Part shown: in pieces, positions 10,215-20,223 of the stretch
Layout of the letters: each line of letters opens with the position of its first letter
Position numbering within the stretch: position 1 is the stretch's first letter
Source: Eubacterium sp.
GTDB taxonomy: Bacteria > Bacillota > Clostridia > Oscillospirales > Ruminococcaceae
NCBI GenBank assembly: GCA_031271685.1
Contig: JAISVH010000117.1
Span: 29,236-93,235 of the forward strand
Direction of reading: 5' to 3'
Length of the DNA stretch: 64,000 bases
Made by a program: the position numbers and the translations under genes
The notes under the pieces: model-generated
Database searches by the model: none
Told to the model about the DNA's origin: nothing
What the model saw: the letters and a program-made list of their open reading frames with translations, nothing else

Positions 10215-11138
10215 ATGCCAATAAATATATCCCCCGACTTGCCCGCGTATCAAACGCTTATTAACGAGATGGTATTCGTCATGTCTGCCGATAAAGCGTT
10301 AAAACAGGATATACGTCCAATTAAAGTCGGTATAGTTAATTTAATGCCTATCAAAATCGAAACCGAAACCCAAATTTTGCGCCTGCTTAGCAACTCTCCG
10401 CTTCAGATAGACATAACGCTTATACGAACAGAAACATATAAGTCAAAAAACACTTCGGCTGAACACTTAAACAATTTTTATAAAACATTTAACGAAATAA
10501 AAGATAATCATTTCGACGCCCTGTTTATCACCGGCGCTCCGGTCGAGCTGCTCCCATTTGAAGAAGTAGCATATTGGGACGAGCTTTGCAAAATAATGGA
10601 GTGGTCAAAGTCTCATTCGTGGTGCGCCATACATATTTGCTGGGGGGCGCAGGCGGGTCTTTACTATCACTATAAAATAAAAAAACATCCGCTAAGCCAA
10701 AAGATGTTCGGAATATATCCGCAAACCGTCCATGACCCAAACCATCCGCTTGTAAGAGGGTTTAACGAGGTTTTTAACGTTCCGCAATCTCGCTATACCG
10801 AAGTGAGAACAGAAGACATCAAAAAAATGCCGTCGCTCAAAATTTTAGCCTCATCCCCGCTTTCCGGGGCTCATTTAATCGTGGATAAAACCAACCGCCA
10901 AATTTTCATCACAGGTCACGCGGAGTACGACCGCGACACGCTTAAAAATGAATATTTAAGAGATAAAGAAAAAGGGGTGCAAATACCATACAACTACTTC
11001 CCCGAAGACGATGAAACAAAAGAGCCAAAAGTTACCTGGCGCGGACATGCCAGCCTTATGTATTCAAACCTATTAAACTTCTGCGTTTATCAAGAGACCC
11101 CATTTGATTTAAAAAGCCTTAAACCGCTTAATATTTAA
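10215..11138 (+). CDS. metA: Homoserine O-acyltransferase (MetA family)
   Basis: MPINISPDLPAYQTLINEMVFVMS, VGIVNLMPIKIETETQ, AIHICWGAQAGLYYHY, TGHAEYD motifs. Confidence 0.92.
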   Translation: MPINISPDLPAYQTLINEMVFVMSADKALKQDIRPIKVGIVNLMPIKIETETQILRLLSNSPLQIDITLIRTETYKSKNTSAEHLNNFYKTFNEIKDNHFDALFITGAPVELLPFEEVAYWDELCKIMEWSKSHSWCAIHICWGAQAGLYYHYKIKKHPLSQKMFGIYPQTVHDPNHPLVRGFNEVFNVPQSRYTEVRTEDIKKMPSLKILASSPLSGAHLIVDKTNRQIFITGHAEYDRDTLKNEYLRDKEKGVQIPYNYFPEDDETKEPKVTWRGHASLMYSNLLNFCVYQETPFDLKSLKPLNI

Positions 11139-11145
11139 TAAAGCC

Positions 11146-11250
11146 TATAACCGCGTTTATTTCCCCCTCCTCTTAGGCGACAGATGATTTTTAATCCCCA
11201 CGCTGACACTTGTTAAAACACTGGAAGCGGCTCCGCCGCAGATGTTTGAA
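11146..11250 (-). repeat. Family A repeat, full-length, inverted
   Basis: tataaccgcgtttatttccccctcctcttaggcgacag...cccacgctgacacttgttaaaacactggaagcggctccgccgcagatgtttgaa. Confidence 0.85.
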
Positions 11251-11254
11251 TATT

Positions 11255-11812
11255 TTATTTGAGATTAGCATAACACACTGTCAGCCTAGGTTTTAACGTT
11301 TTTTTATACCAAAAAGTTATGTTGTCAAGAGACATATCATAAATCAAAAATGTAAAATTTGAAGTTGCCCATAACACAAAAACGGCCGTTTCTCCAAAAA
11401 CTTCCAAGCCTTCCAACATATCGTTTATTTTTAGTAGTTTATTAAGCACAAGATAAATTAAAAATATCGCTATATTAAAGCACAAAAATTTTAAAAATCC
11501 ACGAAAAACTTTTATTTTAACCCTTTCGGCATGCTTTCTCAAAGTCGGATAATATCCAAAAAACAAAACAAAAAGCATCGCCGATTCCCAACCGGGAACA
11601 ACAAATAAAACTGCGAAAGAGCAAGTTAAAAAACTAAGCATTGCCCATTTCATACCTATTTCATCATATATGATAAAGATAAGAATACCGGCCAAAGCCG
11701 GTGAGATATAATTAAATCCCGGTATCATAGAACCAAACATCAAAACCACCGAAATCGCCACAGTGACCGCTGAAAATGAAATCTTAAAGCTTAACCTATC
11801 ACGCTTAACCAA
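11255..11812 (-). CDS. Hypothetical integral membrane protein
   Basis: Multiple hydrophobic segments; no confident family. Confidence 0.6.
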   Translation of the reverse strand: MVKRDRLSFKISFSAVTVAISVVLMFGSMIPGFNYISPALAGILIFIIYDEIGMKWAMLSFLTCSFAVLFVVPGWESAMLFVLFFGYYPTLRKHAERVKIKVFRGFLKFLCFNIAIFLIYLVLNKLLKINDMLEGLEVFGETAVFVLWATSNFTFLIYDMSLDNITFWYKKTLKPRLTVCYANLK

Positions 11813-11953
11813 AACGAAACACCACCCTAATAATTAATAAATATAAATATTTTTTTAAAAAACTATTGACAACAGCTATAATATGATATATTATTAAAAT
11901 AAGGTTTTAAATACCAAACCAATATAAGTTAATAATCTTTTGGAGGTGACATC

Positions 11954-12409
11954 ATGGCAACAAAAAAACTTAAGGAAACTGTCGTATCACTTATCAACGA
12001 TGTTTCCAGGCTTTTTGAATCACAAATGAGATTTGAAATGAGTAAAAATGGTATGAAAACTTCATATAGGCATCTGCTTCAGCCATTGGCGACGAAAGAT
12101 GGAGTTACTCAACTTGATCTTGTAAAAATTTCAAGATTAAAAGCTCCGACAGTTAGCACTACTCTCAGGAATATGCAGCAAGATGGGTTGGTCTCCCGCG
12201 AAACGGACAAAGATGACGCTCGCGCGACTCGTGTGTTTCTAACCGATAAAGGCAAGGAAATAGACAAAAAAATGAGAAACAGCAAAACAAAAGTAGAAAA
12301 GCAGTTTTTAACCTGCCTTTCGCTTGAAGAGCAGGCACAGTTATTGTCATTACTAAAAAAAATGAAGCAAAATATTGAAAAAGCGTCTTTTGCCGACCCA
12401 GAATATTAA
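11954..12409 (+). CDS. MarR family transcriptional regulator
   Basis: wHTH: LATKDGVTQLDLVKISRLKAPTVSTTLRNMQQDGLVSRETDKDDARATRVFLTDKG; RBS ggaggtgac upstream. Confidence 0.9.
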   Translation: MATKKLKETVVSLINDVSRLFESQMRFEMSKNGMKTSYRHLLQPLATKDGVTQLDLVKISRLKAPTVSTTLRNMQQDGLVSRETDKDDARATRVFLTDKGKEIDKKMRNSKTKVEKQFLTCLSLEEQAQLLSLLKKMKQNIEKASFADPEY

Positions 12410-12414
12410 CAATT

Positions 12415-12957
12415 CTAATAAAGTCCGCCTATATCAGAGTTAAAATTGTCAAGCACCAACCTTAGCGCTGTAAAAGAAAGCAAATTATAAATATTATCGG
12501 GTTCCCTTGAAAACTCAAACGGTATTTCAAGGGGCTCTATTTTTTTGCCCGAAAAGGCCAAAATCTCGCGATTTAACGATAATGTTATACAATCGCCCGT
12601 ATAACTTGAATAAGAAATCGTGTCACGATTTCTGCTGCCACAACTTATAACTCCCTTATTTACCTCCGAAAGCTTTGATATCTGTTCCGCGTTTTCAGAA
12701 TTCGCGATTATTATGCTGCGCTCCGGATAACGGATTTCCGGAGGAATTCCGCCGGATTTCATTATTATTATGCATTCGGACAGAGAAAGACTCTCAACAC
12801 CGGGCGTGTCAAAAACTAAAAGTTCATATCCCTCACCGATCTTGCGTATACTTTGTCCTTTTATAAAAGTTATTTGATATGATTTTGAAAGTTCTTCCGT
12901 GATATGCCGCTCAATTTCACTGTCACTTTTATCGCCCACTACAATAATATTAGTCAT
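12415..12957 (-). CDS. Conserved hypothetical protein
   Basis: Intact ORF with central ISCGSRNRDTISYSSYTGDCITLSLNR segment; function not assigned. Confidence 0.5.
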   Translation of the reverse strand: MTNIIVVGDKSDSEIERHITEELSKSYQITFIKGQSIRKIGEGYELLVFDTPGVESLSLSECIIIMKSGGIPPEIRYPERSIIIANSENAEQISKLSEVNKGVISCGSRNRDTISYSSYTGDCITLSLNREILAFSGKKIEPLEIPFEFSREPDNIYNLLSFTALRLVLDNFNSDIGGLY

Positions 12958-13004
12958 ACCCGCCTCTAATAAAAAAATTTATTATTAGAATAAGCATATC
13001 CGCG

Positions 13005-13535
13005 TTAATTATTCTTTCCAAGCTCCAACGCTTTCATATTTAGTTCAATGAGCTGCACTTTATGCAAAGGAATTGATTTCTCCATCGCTTTTTGTATATT
13101 TTCTCCAGCTGTTATATCAGTTTCATTTAAAAGCTTTCCAAGCATTATAATATTTGCCATGCCCTTCAGTCCGTTGTCCAAAGCGAGTTTTGTCGCCTGG
13201 ATATAATGATAACTAATATCCTCGCGACCAACGCCGCGCTTGACTAGCGTTTCATCAATTATGGCAATTCCACCTGTCTTAACTGTTCCTATAAACTTGT
13301 CATAACTAGGCTGATTCATCACAAAAAGCACATCCGGCTTTAAAACCATAGGCGAACCTATATGATCATCGTCAATACAAACCGAACAGTTGCAGGTACC
13401 ACCACGCATTGCCGGCCCATATGAAGGCAGCCAACTAACTTCTTTTCCGTCTAAAAGGGCAAAATACGCAAGAAGTTTTCCGGCAAAAAGTATGCCCTGA
13501 CCGCCAAATCCGGCCAATAAAATTTCTTTCGTCAT
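13005..13535 (-). CDS. 2-oxoacid:ferredoxin oxidoreductase, gamma subunit
   Basis: LLAGFGGQGILFAGKLLAYFAL, SYGPAMRGGTCNCSVCI motifs. Confidence 0.9.
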   Translation of the reverse strand: MTKEILLAGFGGQGILFAGKLLAYFALLDGKEVSWLPSYGPAMRGGTCNCSVCIDDDHIGSPMVLKPDVLFVMNQPSYDKFIGTVKTGGIAIIDETLVKRGVGREDISYHYIQATKLALDNGLKGMANIIMLGKLLNETDITAGENIQKAMEKSIPLHKVQLIELNMKALELGKNN

Positions 13536-14272
13536 CTCACAGCTCCCTCTTTATAAATTCCAAGCGGATAATAAGGAATCATCTCAGATTTTAACCGCTC
13601 CAAAGCTTTTACCGGCGACATCCCCCAATTGGTTGGACAGGTAGATAAAACCTCTATTAACGAAAATCCCTGCATATTTTTTTGAAACTCAAATCCCTTT
13701 CTTATCGCTTTTTTTGCGTTATTTATGCTCTTGGGGTCAACTACCGCCACCCTTTCTGCCAACGCCACTCCATCTATCTTTGACAATATCTCACACATCC
13801 TGAGCGGAAAGCCCTCAACCGCGGTATTGCGTCCATAAGGAGTGGTCTGTGTCACTTGCCCCGGCAATGTCGTGGGTGCCATTTGCCCACCGGTCATTCC
13901 ATAGGTAGTGTTGTTAACAAATACCACCGTTATATTTTCACCTCTCGTCGCGGCGTGAATAGTCTCGGCTGTGCCTATTGCGGCAAGATCTCCGTCCCCC
14001 TGATAAGTAAACACAAATTTACCGGGATTAGCTCTTTTTACTCCCGTAGCCACCGCCGGAGAGCGCCCATGAGAGGCTTCCATCATATCACAGTTAAAAT
14101 AATTATAAGCCAGCACAGAACAACCCACAGGACAAATCCCGATAGTATCCCCCTCTATGTTCATTTCATCTATAACCTCAGCTACCAACCTGTGGATAAT
14201 ACCATGAGTGCATCCGGGACAATAGTGAGTAACTACGTCAGCCAACGCGTGCGGCCTTCTAAAATCCGGCAT
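13532..14272 (-). CDS. 2-oxoacid:ferredoxin oxidoreductase, beta subunit (TPP-binding)
   Basis: YCPGCTHGIIHRL, GDGDLAAIGTAETIHAATRGENITVVFVNNTTYGMTGGQMAPTT. Confidence 0.92.
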   Translation of the reverse strand: MPDFRRPHALADVVTHYCPGCTHGIIHRLVAEVIDEMNIEGDTIGICPVGCSVLAYNYFNCDMMEASHGRSPAVATGVKRANPGKFVFTYQGDGDLAAIGTAETIHAATRGENITVVFVNNTTYGMTGGQMAPTTLPGQVTQTTPYGRNTAVEGFPLRMCEILSKIDGVALAERVAVVDPKSINNAKKAIRKGFEFQKNMQGFSLIEVLSTCPTNWGMSPVKALERLKSEMIPYYPLGIYKEGAVR

Positions 14273-14273
14273 A

Positions 14274-15353
14274 TCAACATCCCCCTCCCGTCATCTCTTT
14301 AATTTTTTCAAGTATATCCGCCGGATCGGGGATAACTCCTCCCGTCCTCCCATAAAATTCAACCGGAATTTTACACTCTAAAGCCAGCCTGACATCATCT
14401 TTCATTTGTCCCATAGACATTTCAACCACCAAAACCTTCTTCGCGTTTTTCGACGCTTCGACGATTTCATTTTTTGGAAAAGGCCATAGTGTTATCGGCC
14501 TTAAGCAACCCGCCCTGATACCCTGCTCCCTGGCCCGGCGAACGGCTGATTTAGCAATGCGTGCCGTTGACCCATAAGCTATAACTAAAATTTCAGAGTC
14601 TTCCGTTTCATAATTCTCAGCTAACGTGTGTTTTCCCTCTATCTCCTTATAGCGTTTGAACCGCTCGACTACCTTGTTTTCCAATTCATCTGCCTGAAGA
14701 TATAGAGAATTTATAATATTCTTTTCACGCTTATTGCCATGTCCGTTAGCCGCCCAAGCCGGAGCTGCGCCGGCAGTATCATCTCCTTGCGCCGAATTAG
14801 CTTCTCCGAAACTCACCGGTTCCATCATTTGGCCCAAAAGCCCGTCTGACAGAACGACAGCGGGCATGCGATACAAATCGGCCATATCAAAAGCCTTAGT
14901 GGTTAAATCAGCCATCTCTTGCACCGACCCGGGCGCGTAAACTAATACTTTAAAATCACCATGACCCAACGCTTTAGTAACTTGGTTATAGTCCGACTGC
15001 GCCGGCTGTATTCCGCCCAACCCCGGACCGCCGCGCTGCACGTTTACAATAACACAAGGCAAATCAGCCCCGGCTATGTATGAGATGCCTTCGGTTTTAA
15101 GCGATATCCCCGGTGACGACGAACTCGTCATGCAGCGCACCCCGCTGCCCGCACAGCCATAAACCATGTTTATAGCTGCGATCTCGCTTTCAGCCTGTAA
15201 AAAAACACCGCCAATCTTAGGTATACGCTTTGACAGATAAGCGGATATTTCAGTCTGCGGGGTAATGGGATACCCGAAAAAACATTTGCATCCAGCTCTT
15301 ACCGCCGCCTCCGCCAACGCTTCGTTCCCCTTCATTAAACTTCTTTCATTCAT
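14274..15353 (-). CDS. 2-oxoacid:ferredoxin oxidoreductase, alpha subunit
   Basis: KGNEALAEAAVRAGCKCFFGYPITPQTEI, TSSSSPGISLKTEGISYIAGADLP. Confidence 0.92.
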   Translation of the reverse strand: MNERSLMKGNEALAEAAVRAGCKCFFGYPITPQTEISAYLSKRIPKIGGVFLQAESEIAAINMVYGCAGSGVRCMTSSSSPGISLKTEGISYIAGADLPCVIVNVQRGGPGLGGIQPAQSDYNQVTKALGHGDFKVLVYAPGSVQEMADLTTKAFDMADLYRMPAVVLSDGLLGQMMEPVSFGEANSAQGDDTAGAAPAWAANGHGNKREKNIINSLYLQADELENKVVERFKRYKEIEGKHTLAENYETEDSEILVIAYGSTARIAKSAVRRAREQGIRAGCLRPITLWPFPKNEIVEASKNAKKVLVVEMSMGQMKDDVRLALECKIPVEFYGRTGGVIPDPADILEKIKEMTGGGC

Positions 15354-15570
15354 ATTTTTTACCTCCGCCGGAATTAATTGTAATGGCGCAATCCGGACAA
15401 ATAATAGCGCACATGGCGCAGGCTATACAGCTGTCCTGATCAATACAGATAGAAGTATAAAAACCTTCTTTGTTCAACTTTTCACTTTGCATCTCAACGA
15501 TTTTTTTCGGACAGGCAGTAGTGCAAAGAGCGCAGCCCTTACAGCGGTCAAAATCAACCGTCATTTTCAT
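15346..15570 (-). CDS. 4Fe-4S ferredoxin subunit (delta) of the 2-oxoacid oxidoreductase
   Basis: Two CxxCxxCxxxCP clusters. The ORF-track N-terminus (MTSPLRRRGIFNPPLTIVKTLEAALPQ) is repeat-derived; start reset to MKMTVDFDRCKGC. Confidence 0.88.
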   Translation of the reverse strand: MKMTVDFDRCKGCALCTTACPKKIVEMQSEKLNKEGFYTSICIDQDSCIACAMCAIICPDCAITINSGGGKKYE

Positions 15571-15585
15571 AATTGCTTTTTCTCC

Positions 15586-15688
15586 TTCAAATATCTGCGG
15601 CAAAGCCGCTTCCAATGTTTTAACAATCGTCAGCGGGGGATTAAAAATCCCCCGCCGCCTAAGAGGCGAGGTCATAAACGCGGTTATA
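15586..15688 (+). repeat. Family A repeat, full-length
   Basis: ttcaaatatctgcggcaaagccgcttccaatgttttaacaatcgtcagcgggggattaaaaatcccccgccgcctaagaggcgaggtcataaacgcggttata. Confidence 0.9.
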
Positions 15689-15690
15689 AG

Positions 15691-16341
15691 CTAATATTGC
15701 TTTATTAAAATATCTATCGGAAAAATACCCTTTTCCCCTATGTCACCGCATAAATCACGCCTCACAGCAATAAACTTTACCTTAAGACAGGAAAGCTTTG
15801 CCACTTCGGCGGCATATCTTAAAGAGTCTTTTATAATTTGTGCGTTAGTTTCGCTGCCTAAATTCGTATTATTAACAATGCCGGTACATTTAAGGCCGCT
15901 TGCCGCTTCGATTTCCCGCATAAGACAGAGCGCTTCGCCAGGAGCTTTTATAAGATAACGGCAGCGATTGATCACATACAGCATCTCAACGTCAAATGTT
16001 CCGAATTTTTTTAAAAGCTCAAACCTCCCAAGCGCGAAAGCGCCTGAGTCGTCGCCGCCTACGTCTATAATAACGTTGTCATATGTCGCTCCGTCAAGTC
16101 CAATGGTTAGCGACGGCACATCCAGTGTGCTGTTCGCGTAACGTGAAGATAAAAGGGATATCCCATTTTTAAAAAACAGTTCCTTAAAGTCTGCCGCGCG
16201 AAAATAAGGATTGACAATATCCAAATCGGCGACCGCGCATTTTTTCCCGGCAGCGGCTAAATATAAAGCTATGTTTGCCGACAGATTGGTCTTTCCGCTT
16301 CCGTAATGCCCGGTAACAATAACGATTTTTTTGAATTCCAT
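15691..16341 (-). CDS. P-loop ATP-binding protein (ParA/MinD-like)
   Basis: VTGHYGSGKTNLSANIALYLAAAGKKCAVADLDIVNPYFRAAD. Confidence 0.8.
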   Translation of the reverse strand: MEFKKIVIVTGHYGSGKTNLSANIALYLAAAGKKCAVADLDIVNPYFRAADFKELFFKNGISLLSSRYANSTLDVPSLTIGLDGATYDNVIIDVGGDDSGAFALGRFELLKKFGTFDVEMLYVINRCRYLIKAPGEALCLMREIEAASGLKCTGIVNNTNLGSETNAQIIKDSLRYAAEVAKLSCLKVKFIAVRRDLCGDIGEKGIFPIDILIKQY

Positions 16342-18269
16342 TATTGTCCGTCTTTTGGGGGTCTTGAAGACTCGTCTAATTCCTCTTTAGCTTCTTTCTT
16401 CAGCTCGTTGTCTTCAATAGTCTCGTACTCGCCTTTCATAAGCTTGTCGAAATCTTCACCGTCAACTTTTTCGTGTTCAAGTAAAAATTCGGCTATAAGA
16501 TGAAGTTTTTCTAAATTTTCGGCAAGAATGTCCTTGGCTCTTTCATATCCGGTCTCAACAAGCTCATGTATCTCAACGTCAATTTCAGCGGCTACATTCT
16601 CAGAATAATTTCGTCCCTGAGAATAATCTCTACCCAAAAAGACTTCCTGATTTTCATGTCCGTATACTATAGGTCCCAGTTTCTCAGAAAAGCCGTAGCG
16701 TGTTACCATATTGCGTGCAATATTAGTTGCGCGCTGGATATCATTTGAGGCTCCGGTCGAAATATCATCCAAAATTAACTTTTCCGACACACGACCTCCC
16801 AACAGAACAACGATATCCTCTTCAAACTCACGCTTGGTTTTATAGCTTTTGTCATGCTCAGGAAGAGAGAGCGTATAACCTCCTGCCATTCCTCTGGGAA
16901 TTATAGACACCTGATGCACTTTGTCTTGAGTAGGACAAAAAAAGGTACAAATCGCATGCCCCGCCTCATGATATGCCGTTAATTTCTTTTCTTTTTCCGT
17001 AACTACCTTAGAGCGCTTTTCAGGTCCGGCGATAACTTTAACTGTAGCTTCTTCTATATCCTTCTCCGTAATTGCGCGGCGGTTGGCGCGTGCCGCTAGC
17101 AAAGCGGCTTCGTTAACAAGATTTTCAAGATCGGCTCCGGTAAATCCGGCGGTGGTTTTTGCAATAGTCTGAAGGCTCACGTCAGGCCCCAAACTTTTGT
17201 TGCGAGTATGAACTTTTAATATATCCTCTCTGCCTTTTATATCAGGATAATTTACAACAATCTGGCGATCGAAGCGGCCGGGTCGCAAAAGAGCCGGATC
17301 CAAAATGTCCCTGCGGTTTGTAGCCGCTATGATAATTACTCCGGCATTGTCCGAAAATCCGTCCATCTCCACCAACAGTTGGTTAAGGGTCTGCTCGCGC
17401 TCGTCATGCCCGCCGCCAAGCCCCGCTCCTCTGTGCCGCCCCACGGCATCTATCTCATCAATAAAAATTATAGAAGGAGTATGTTTTTTAGCTTGCTCAA
17501 ACAAATCTCTAACCCGAGAAGCACCCACGCCAACAAACATCTCTACGAAGTCTGAGCCGGAAATAGAGAAAAAAGGCACGTTCGCCTCCCCCGCGACAGC
17601 CTTGGCAAGCAAAGTCTTACCGGTGCCGGGCGGACCGACCAACAGCACTCCTTTTGGCACCCGAGCGCCGATTTCCTGATACTTCTTAGGATTTTTCATA
17701 AAATCAACGATTTCGGCAAGTTCCTCTTTTTCCTCATCCGCCCCGGCGACATCACTAAAAGTGACTTTTCTTCCGCTGTCGGGCTGATTTTTTGTATTCG
17801 CCCTCGAAAATTGCGACATCTTTCCGCCGCCGGTCGTTTGTCGCATAATAAAATAGCCCATGCCTACCACCAAAACTATCATTAAAAGATAAGGCAAAAT
17901 AGTGGTAAGGAACGTATTGTCTGCAATCGGTTCATAGTCAAATTTTAATTCTTCGTTCGGATACTTTTCTTTATACGTCTTGCGGTAATTTTCAGTGTTG
18001 TCAACAACATCCGTGAGAAACAACGAAACATTAGGTACGATATACTCATGCACCGTGCTGTCGCTTCGCAGCCTATAGGTCAGCTTTCCATTACCTAAAT
18101 TGAGATTGTATTCGCTAACGTTCAAGTCGTCGAATTCTCCGATAACCTCAGAATAACTTTTTGGAGGGATAGACATGCTCCCCAAAACATTCATTACCGA
18201 CACAAACCCTACAATCAAAATAATTATTATTACTACATATATAAGTATATCCCTATTTCTGTTCTTCAT
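16341..18269 (-). CDS. ftsH: ATP-dependent zinc metalloprotease FtsH
   Basis: [37 protein letters not shown] zinc motif, two N-terminal TM segments. Confidence 0.97.
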   Translation of the reverse strand: MKNRNRDILIYVVIIIILIVGFVSVMNVLGSMSIPPKSYSEVIGEFDDLNVSEYNLNLGNGKLTYRLRSDSTVHEYIVPNVSLFLTDVVDNTENYRKTYKEKYPNEELKFDYEPIADNTFLTTILPYLLMIVLVVGMGYFIMRQTTGGGKMSQFSRANTKNQPDSGRKVTFSDVAGADEEKEELAEIVDFMKNPKKYQEIGARVPKGVLLVGPPGTGKTLLAKAVAGEANVPFFSISGSDFVEMFVGVGASRVRDLFEQAKKHTPSIIFIDEIDAVGRHRGAGLGGGHDEREQTLNQLLVEMDGFSDNAGVIIIAATNRRDILDPALLRPGRFDRQIVVNYPDIKGREDILKVHTRNKSLGPDVSLQTIAKTTAGFTGADLENLVNEAALLAARANRRAITEKDIEEATVKVIAGPEKRSKVVTEKEKKLTAYHEAGHAICTFFCPTQDKVHQVSIIPRGMAGGYTLSLPEHDKSYKTKREFEEDIVVLLGGRVSEKLILDDISTGASNDIQRATNIARNMVTRYGFSEKLGPIVYGHENQEVFLGRDYSQGRNYSENVAAEIDVEIHELVETGYERAKDILAENLEKLHLIAEFLLEHEKVDGEDFDKLMKGEYETIEDNELKKEAKEELDESSRPPKDGQ

Positions 18270-18290
18270 TTTTTCCCCTTTCCAGCAGTC

Positions 18291-18830
18291 CTATTTTATA
18301 TAAATCTCTTTTTTTAACACTCCTATATACGGTAAGCCGCGGTATTTCTCCGCGTAATCCAATCCATATCCTACAATAAACTCGTTTTCCGCATCAAAAC
18401 ATTTATAGTCGGGCGCAACCCCGCCTCCCCGTCCGGTATTTTTATCTATCAACACGGCATATTTAAGCGATTTTGGTTTCCTGGCTTTCAACAGCTCGTC
18501 AAGGCCAAAAAGCGTTTTGCCGCTATCTATTATGTCTTCAACAATTATAACGTCCCTGTCTCTTATATCGCTGCCTATATCCTTTATTATCTCAACGCTG
18601 CCGGAACTCTCATGACTTGACCCATAGGATTCGGCAATCAAAAAATCAATCTCTAGCGAAAGCGTGACAGCCCTTATCAAATCGCTGAAAAATATGACCG
18701 ACCCTTTTAAAACGCAAACAAACAAGGGCTTTTTCCCCTTGTAATCCTCTGAGATTTTTTTGCCCAACGCGCTAACGGCCTTAAAAATATCATCAACGCT
18801 GAACAATATCCTGTCAATATCCTTATGCAT
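18291..18830 (-). CDS. hpt: Hypoxanthine phosphoribosyltransferase
   Basis: CVLKGSVIFFSDLIRA, DVIIVEDIIDSGKTL, EFIVGYGLDYAEKYRGLPYIGVL. Confidence 0.95.
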   Translation of the reverse strand: MHKDIDRILFSVDDIFKAVSALGKKISEDYKGKKPLFVCVLKGSVIFFSDLIRAVTLSLEIDFLIAESYGSSHESSGSVEIIKDIGSDIRDRDVIIVEDIIDSGKTLFGLDELLKARKPKSLKYAVLIDKNTGRGGGVAPDYKCFDAENEFIVGYGLDYAEKYRGLPYIGVLKKEIYIK

Positions 18831-18850
18831 AATAACATCTACCTCATAAC

Positions 18851-18917
18851 TTAAGGCAATACCGCACAGCTCTGGCGCGCAAAGCCGTTAAGCGTGAGTT
18901 GTGCGGTCTTGCCCTAA
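18851..18917 (-). repeat. Family B partial/inverted copy
   Basis: ttaaggcaataccgcacagctctggcgcgcaaag...gtgagttgtgcggtcttgccctaat; internally palindromic. Confidence 0.6.
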
Positions 18918-19000
18918 TGATTATATCATAAAATTATTAAAAAATCAAGGATTGTAAAATAAATTAACTTTAAAATAAACTAAAAAATTCTTGGCTTGTT

Positions 19001-19082
19001 TTCCAAACATCTACGGCGTAGTCTCTTCCGGTATTTTTACTATACGTCAGCGAGAGATTGAAAATCACCCGCTGACGTATAG
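19001..19082 (+). repeat. Family A repeat, variant with long inverted repeat
   Basis: ttccaaacatctacggcgtagtctcttccggtatttttactatacgtcagcg...cgctgacgtatagt. Confidence 0.7.
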
Positions 19083-19163
19083 TAAATTATTACCCCCTCA
19101 CCCAACACTCGACAATTATTACGTGTCTTCTTACCGCCGAATCGCTTTGATTTTCCATCAAAC

Positions 19164-19251
19164 ATCGACGGATATTTGCGGCAAAATTGCCTAGTTTGAC
19201 AAAAAATCCGGCTGCATGCTTTTCACGCCAGAACTGTGCGGTATAGCCTTA
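19164..19251 (+). repeat. Family B dispersed repeat copy
   Basis: atcgacggatatttgcggcaaaattgcctagtttgacaaaaaatccggctgcatgcttttcacgccagaactgtgcggtatagcctta. Confidence 0.75.
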
Positions 19252-20223
19252 ATCTTTTTTCCTATAACTTTGCTTCTGCCGCTCCAAATAAAAAAAACCT
19301 TTTTTAACTATTGCGAAAACGTCTTTTTTTATGTTTATTTTTCCTCTGCCATCTGCTAAAATATCTCTTATGCCGTATATCAAAAGCTTTGAGGGAGATA
19401 TGTTATTTTGGCTTAAAATAATAGCTATTATACGGTTTAAAACCGGAGACGGCACCGTGTTTAAAATTTCCGCGCTGTATTTATCATTTTCGTTTGCCTT
19501 ACTCAATGTTTCCGCGGCAAACCCCGCGATAAACTCCTCATCCCGCCTTAGCTCATCAGTCATACGGTTAACGGCGTCTAAAACCGCCGGATTTATGCCC
19601 CGAAGCAAAGGAATAATATTGTTGCGTATACGATTTCTCGTATACTCGTCTAGCAGATTTGTTGAATCGGTCACATATTCTAAATTATTTTCACGGCAAT
19701 ATTGCTCAACCTCCGCTCTCCCGCAAAATATTAACGGACGGATAATATTTCCCCTCACCGGAGGTATGCCGCAAAGTCCTTTAAGCGCGCTGCCGCGGAC
19801 AAGGTTAAACAATACCGTCTCCGCATTGTCATCCGCCGTGTGCGCGGTCGCGATTTTTCCTCCGCTAATTAAAACTGCTTCATCAAAAAAAGAATACCGC
19901 TCATTCCGGGCGATTTCTTCTATGCTTTGATGCTTTTGCTTTAAAGCCGCCACATCCGATGACTTTACAGTCAGCGGAACGTTATATTCTTCGCATAAAT
20001 GCCGCACGAACCTCTCGTCTCGCTCGCTTTCTTCTCCCCTTAGCTTATGGTTTAAATGACAGGCCTTAACGACTAATCCTAAGCCTGTGCAAAGTCGTTT
20101 CAACGCATGAAGGAGTGAAACGCTGTCAGCTCCGCCCGAAAGCGCTACCGTAACAGCCCCTCCCCTTTCCAAGCCTTCAAGCATAGAATACGATGAAACG
20201 GCGCGTTCAATATTCGCTAACAT
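19249..20223 (-). CDS. tilS: tRNA(Ile)-lysidine synthase
   Basis: VALSGGADSVSLLHAL, HLNHKLRGEESERDERF, TAHTADDNAETVLFNLVRGSALKGLCGI. Start reset to MLANIERAVSS, 17-bp overlap with dnaB. Confidence 0.93.
   Translation of the reverse strand: MLANIERAVSSYSMLEGLERGGAVTVALSGGADSVSLLHALKRLCTGLGLVVKACHLNHKLRGEESERDERFVRHLCEEYNVPLTVKSSDVAALKQKHQSIEEIARNERYSFFDEAVLISGGKIATAHTADDNAETVLFNLVRGSALKGLCGIPPVRGNIIRPLIFCGRAEVEQYCRENNLEYVTDSTNLLDEYTRNRIRNNIIPLLRGINPAVLDAVNRMTDELRRDEEFIAGFAAETLSKANENDKYSAEILNTVPSPVLNRIIAIILSQNNISPSKLLIYGIRDILADGRGKINIKKDVFAIVKKGFFYLERQKQSYRKKD

Noticed and set aside
17305-17679. 124-aa ORF antisense to ftsH, and many similar antisense ORFs in the track
   Set aside because: Shadow ORFs opposite strongly conserved genes with no domain signal.
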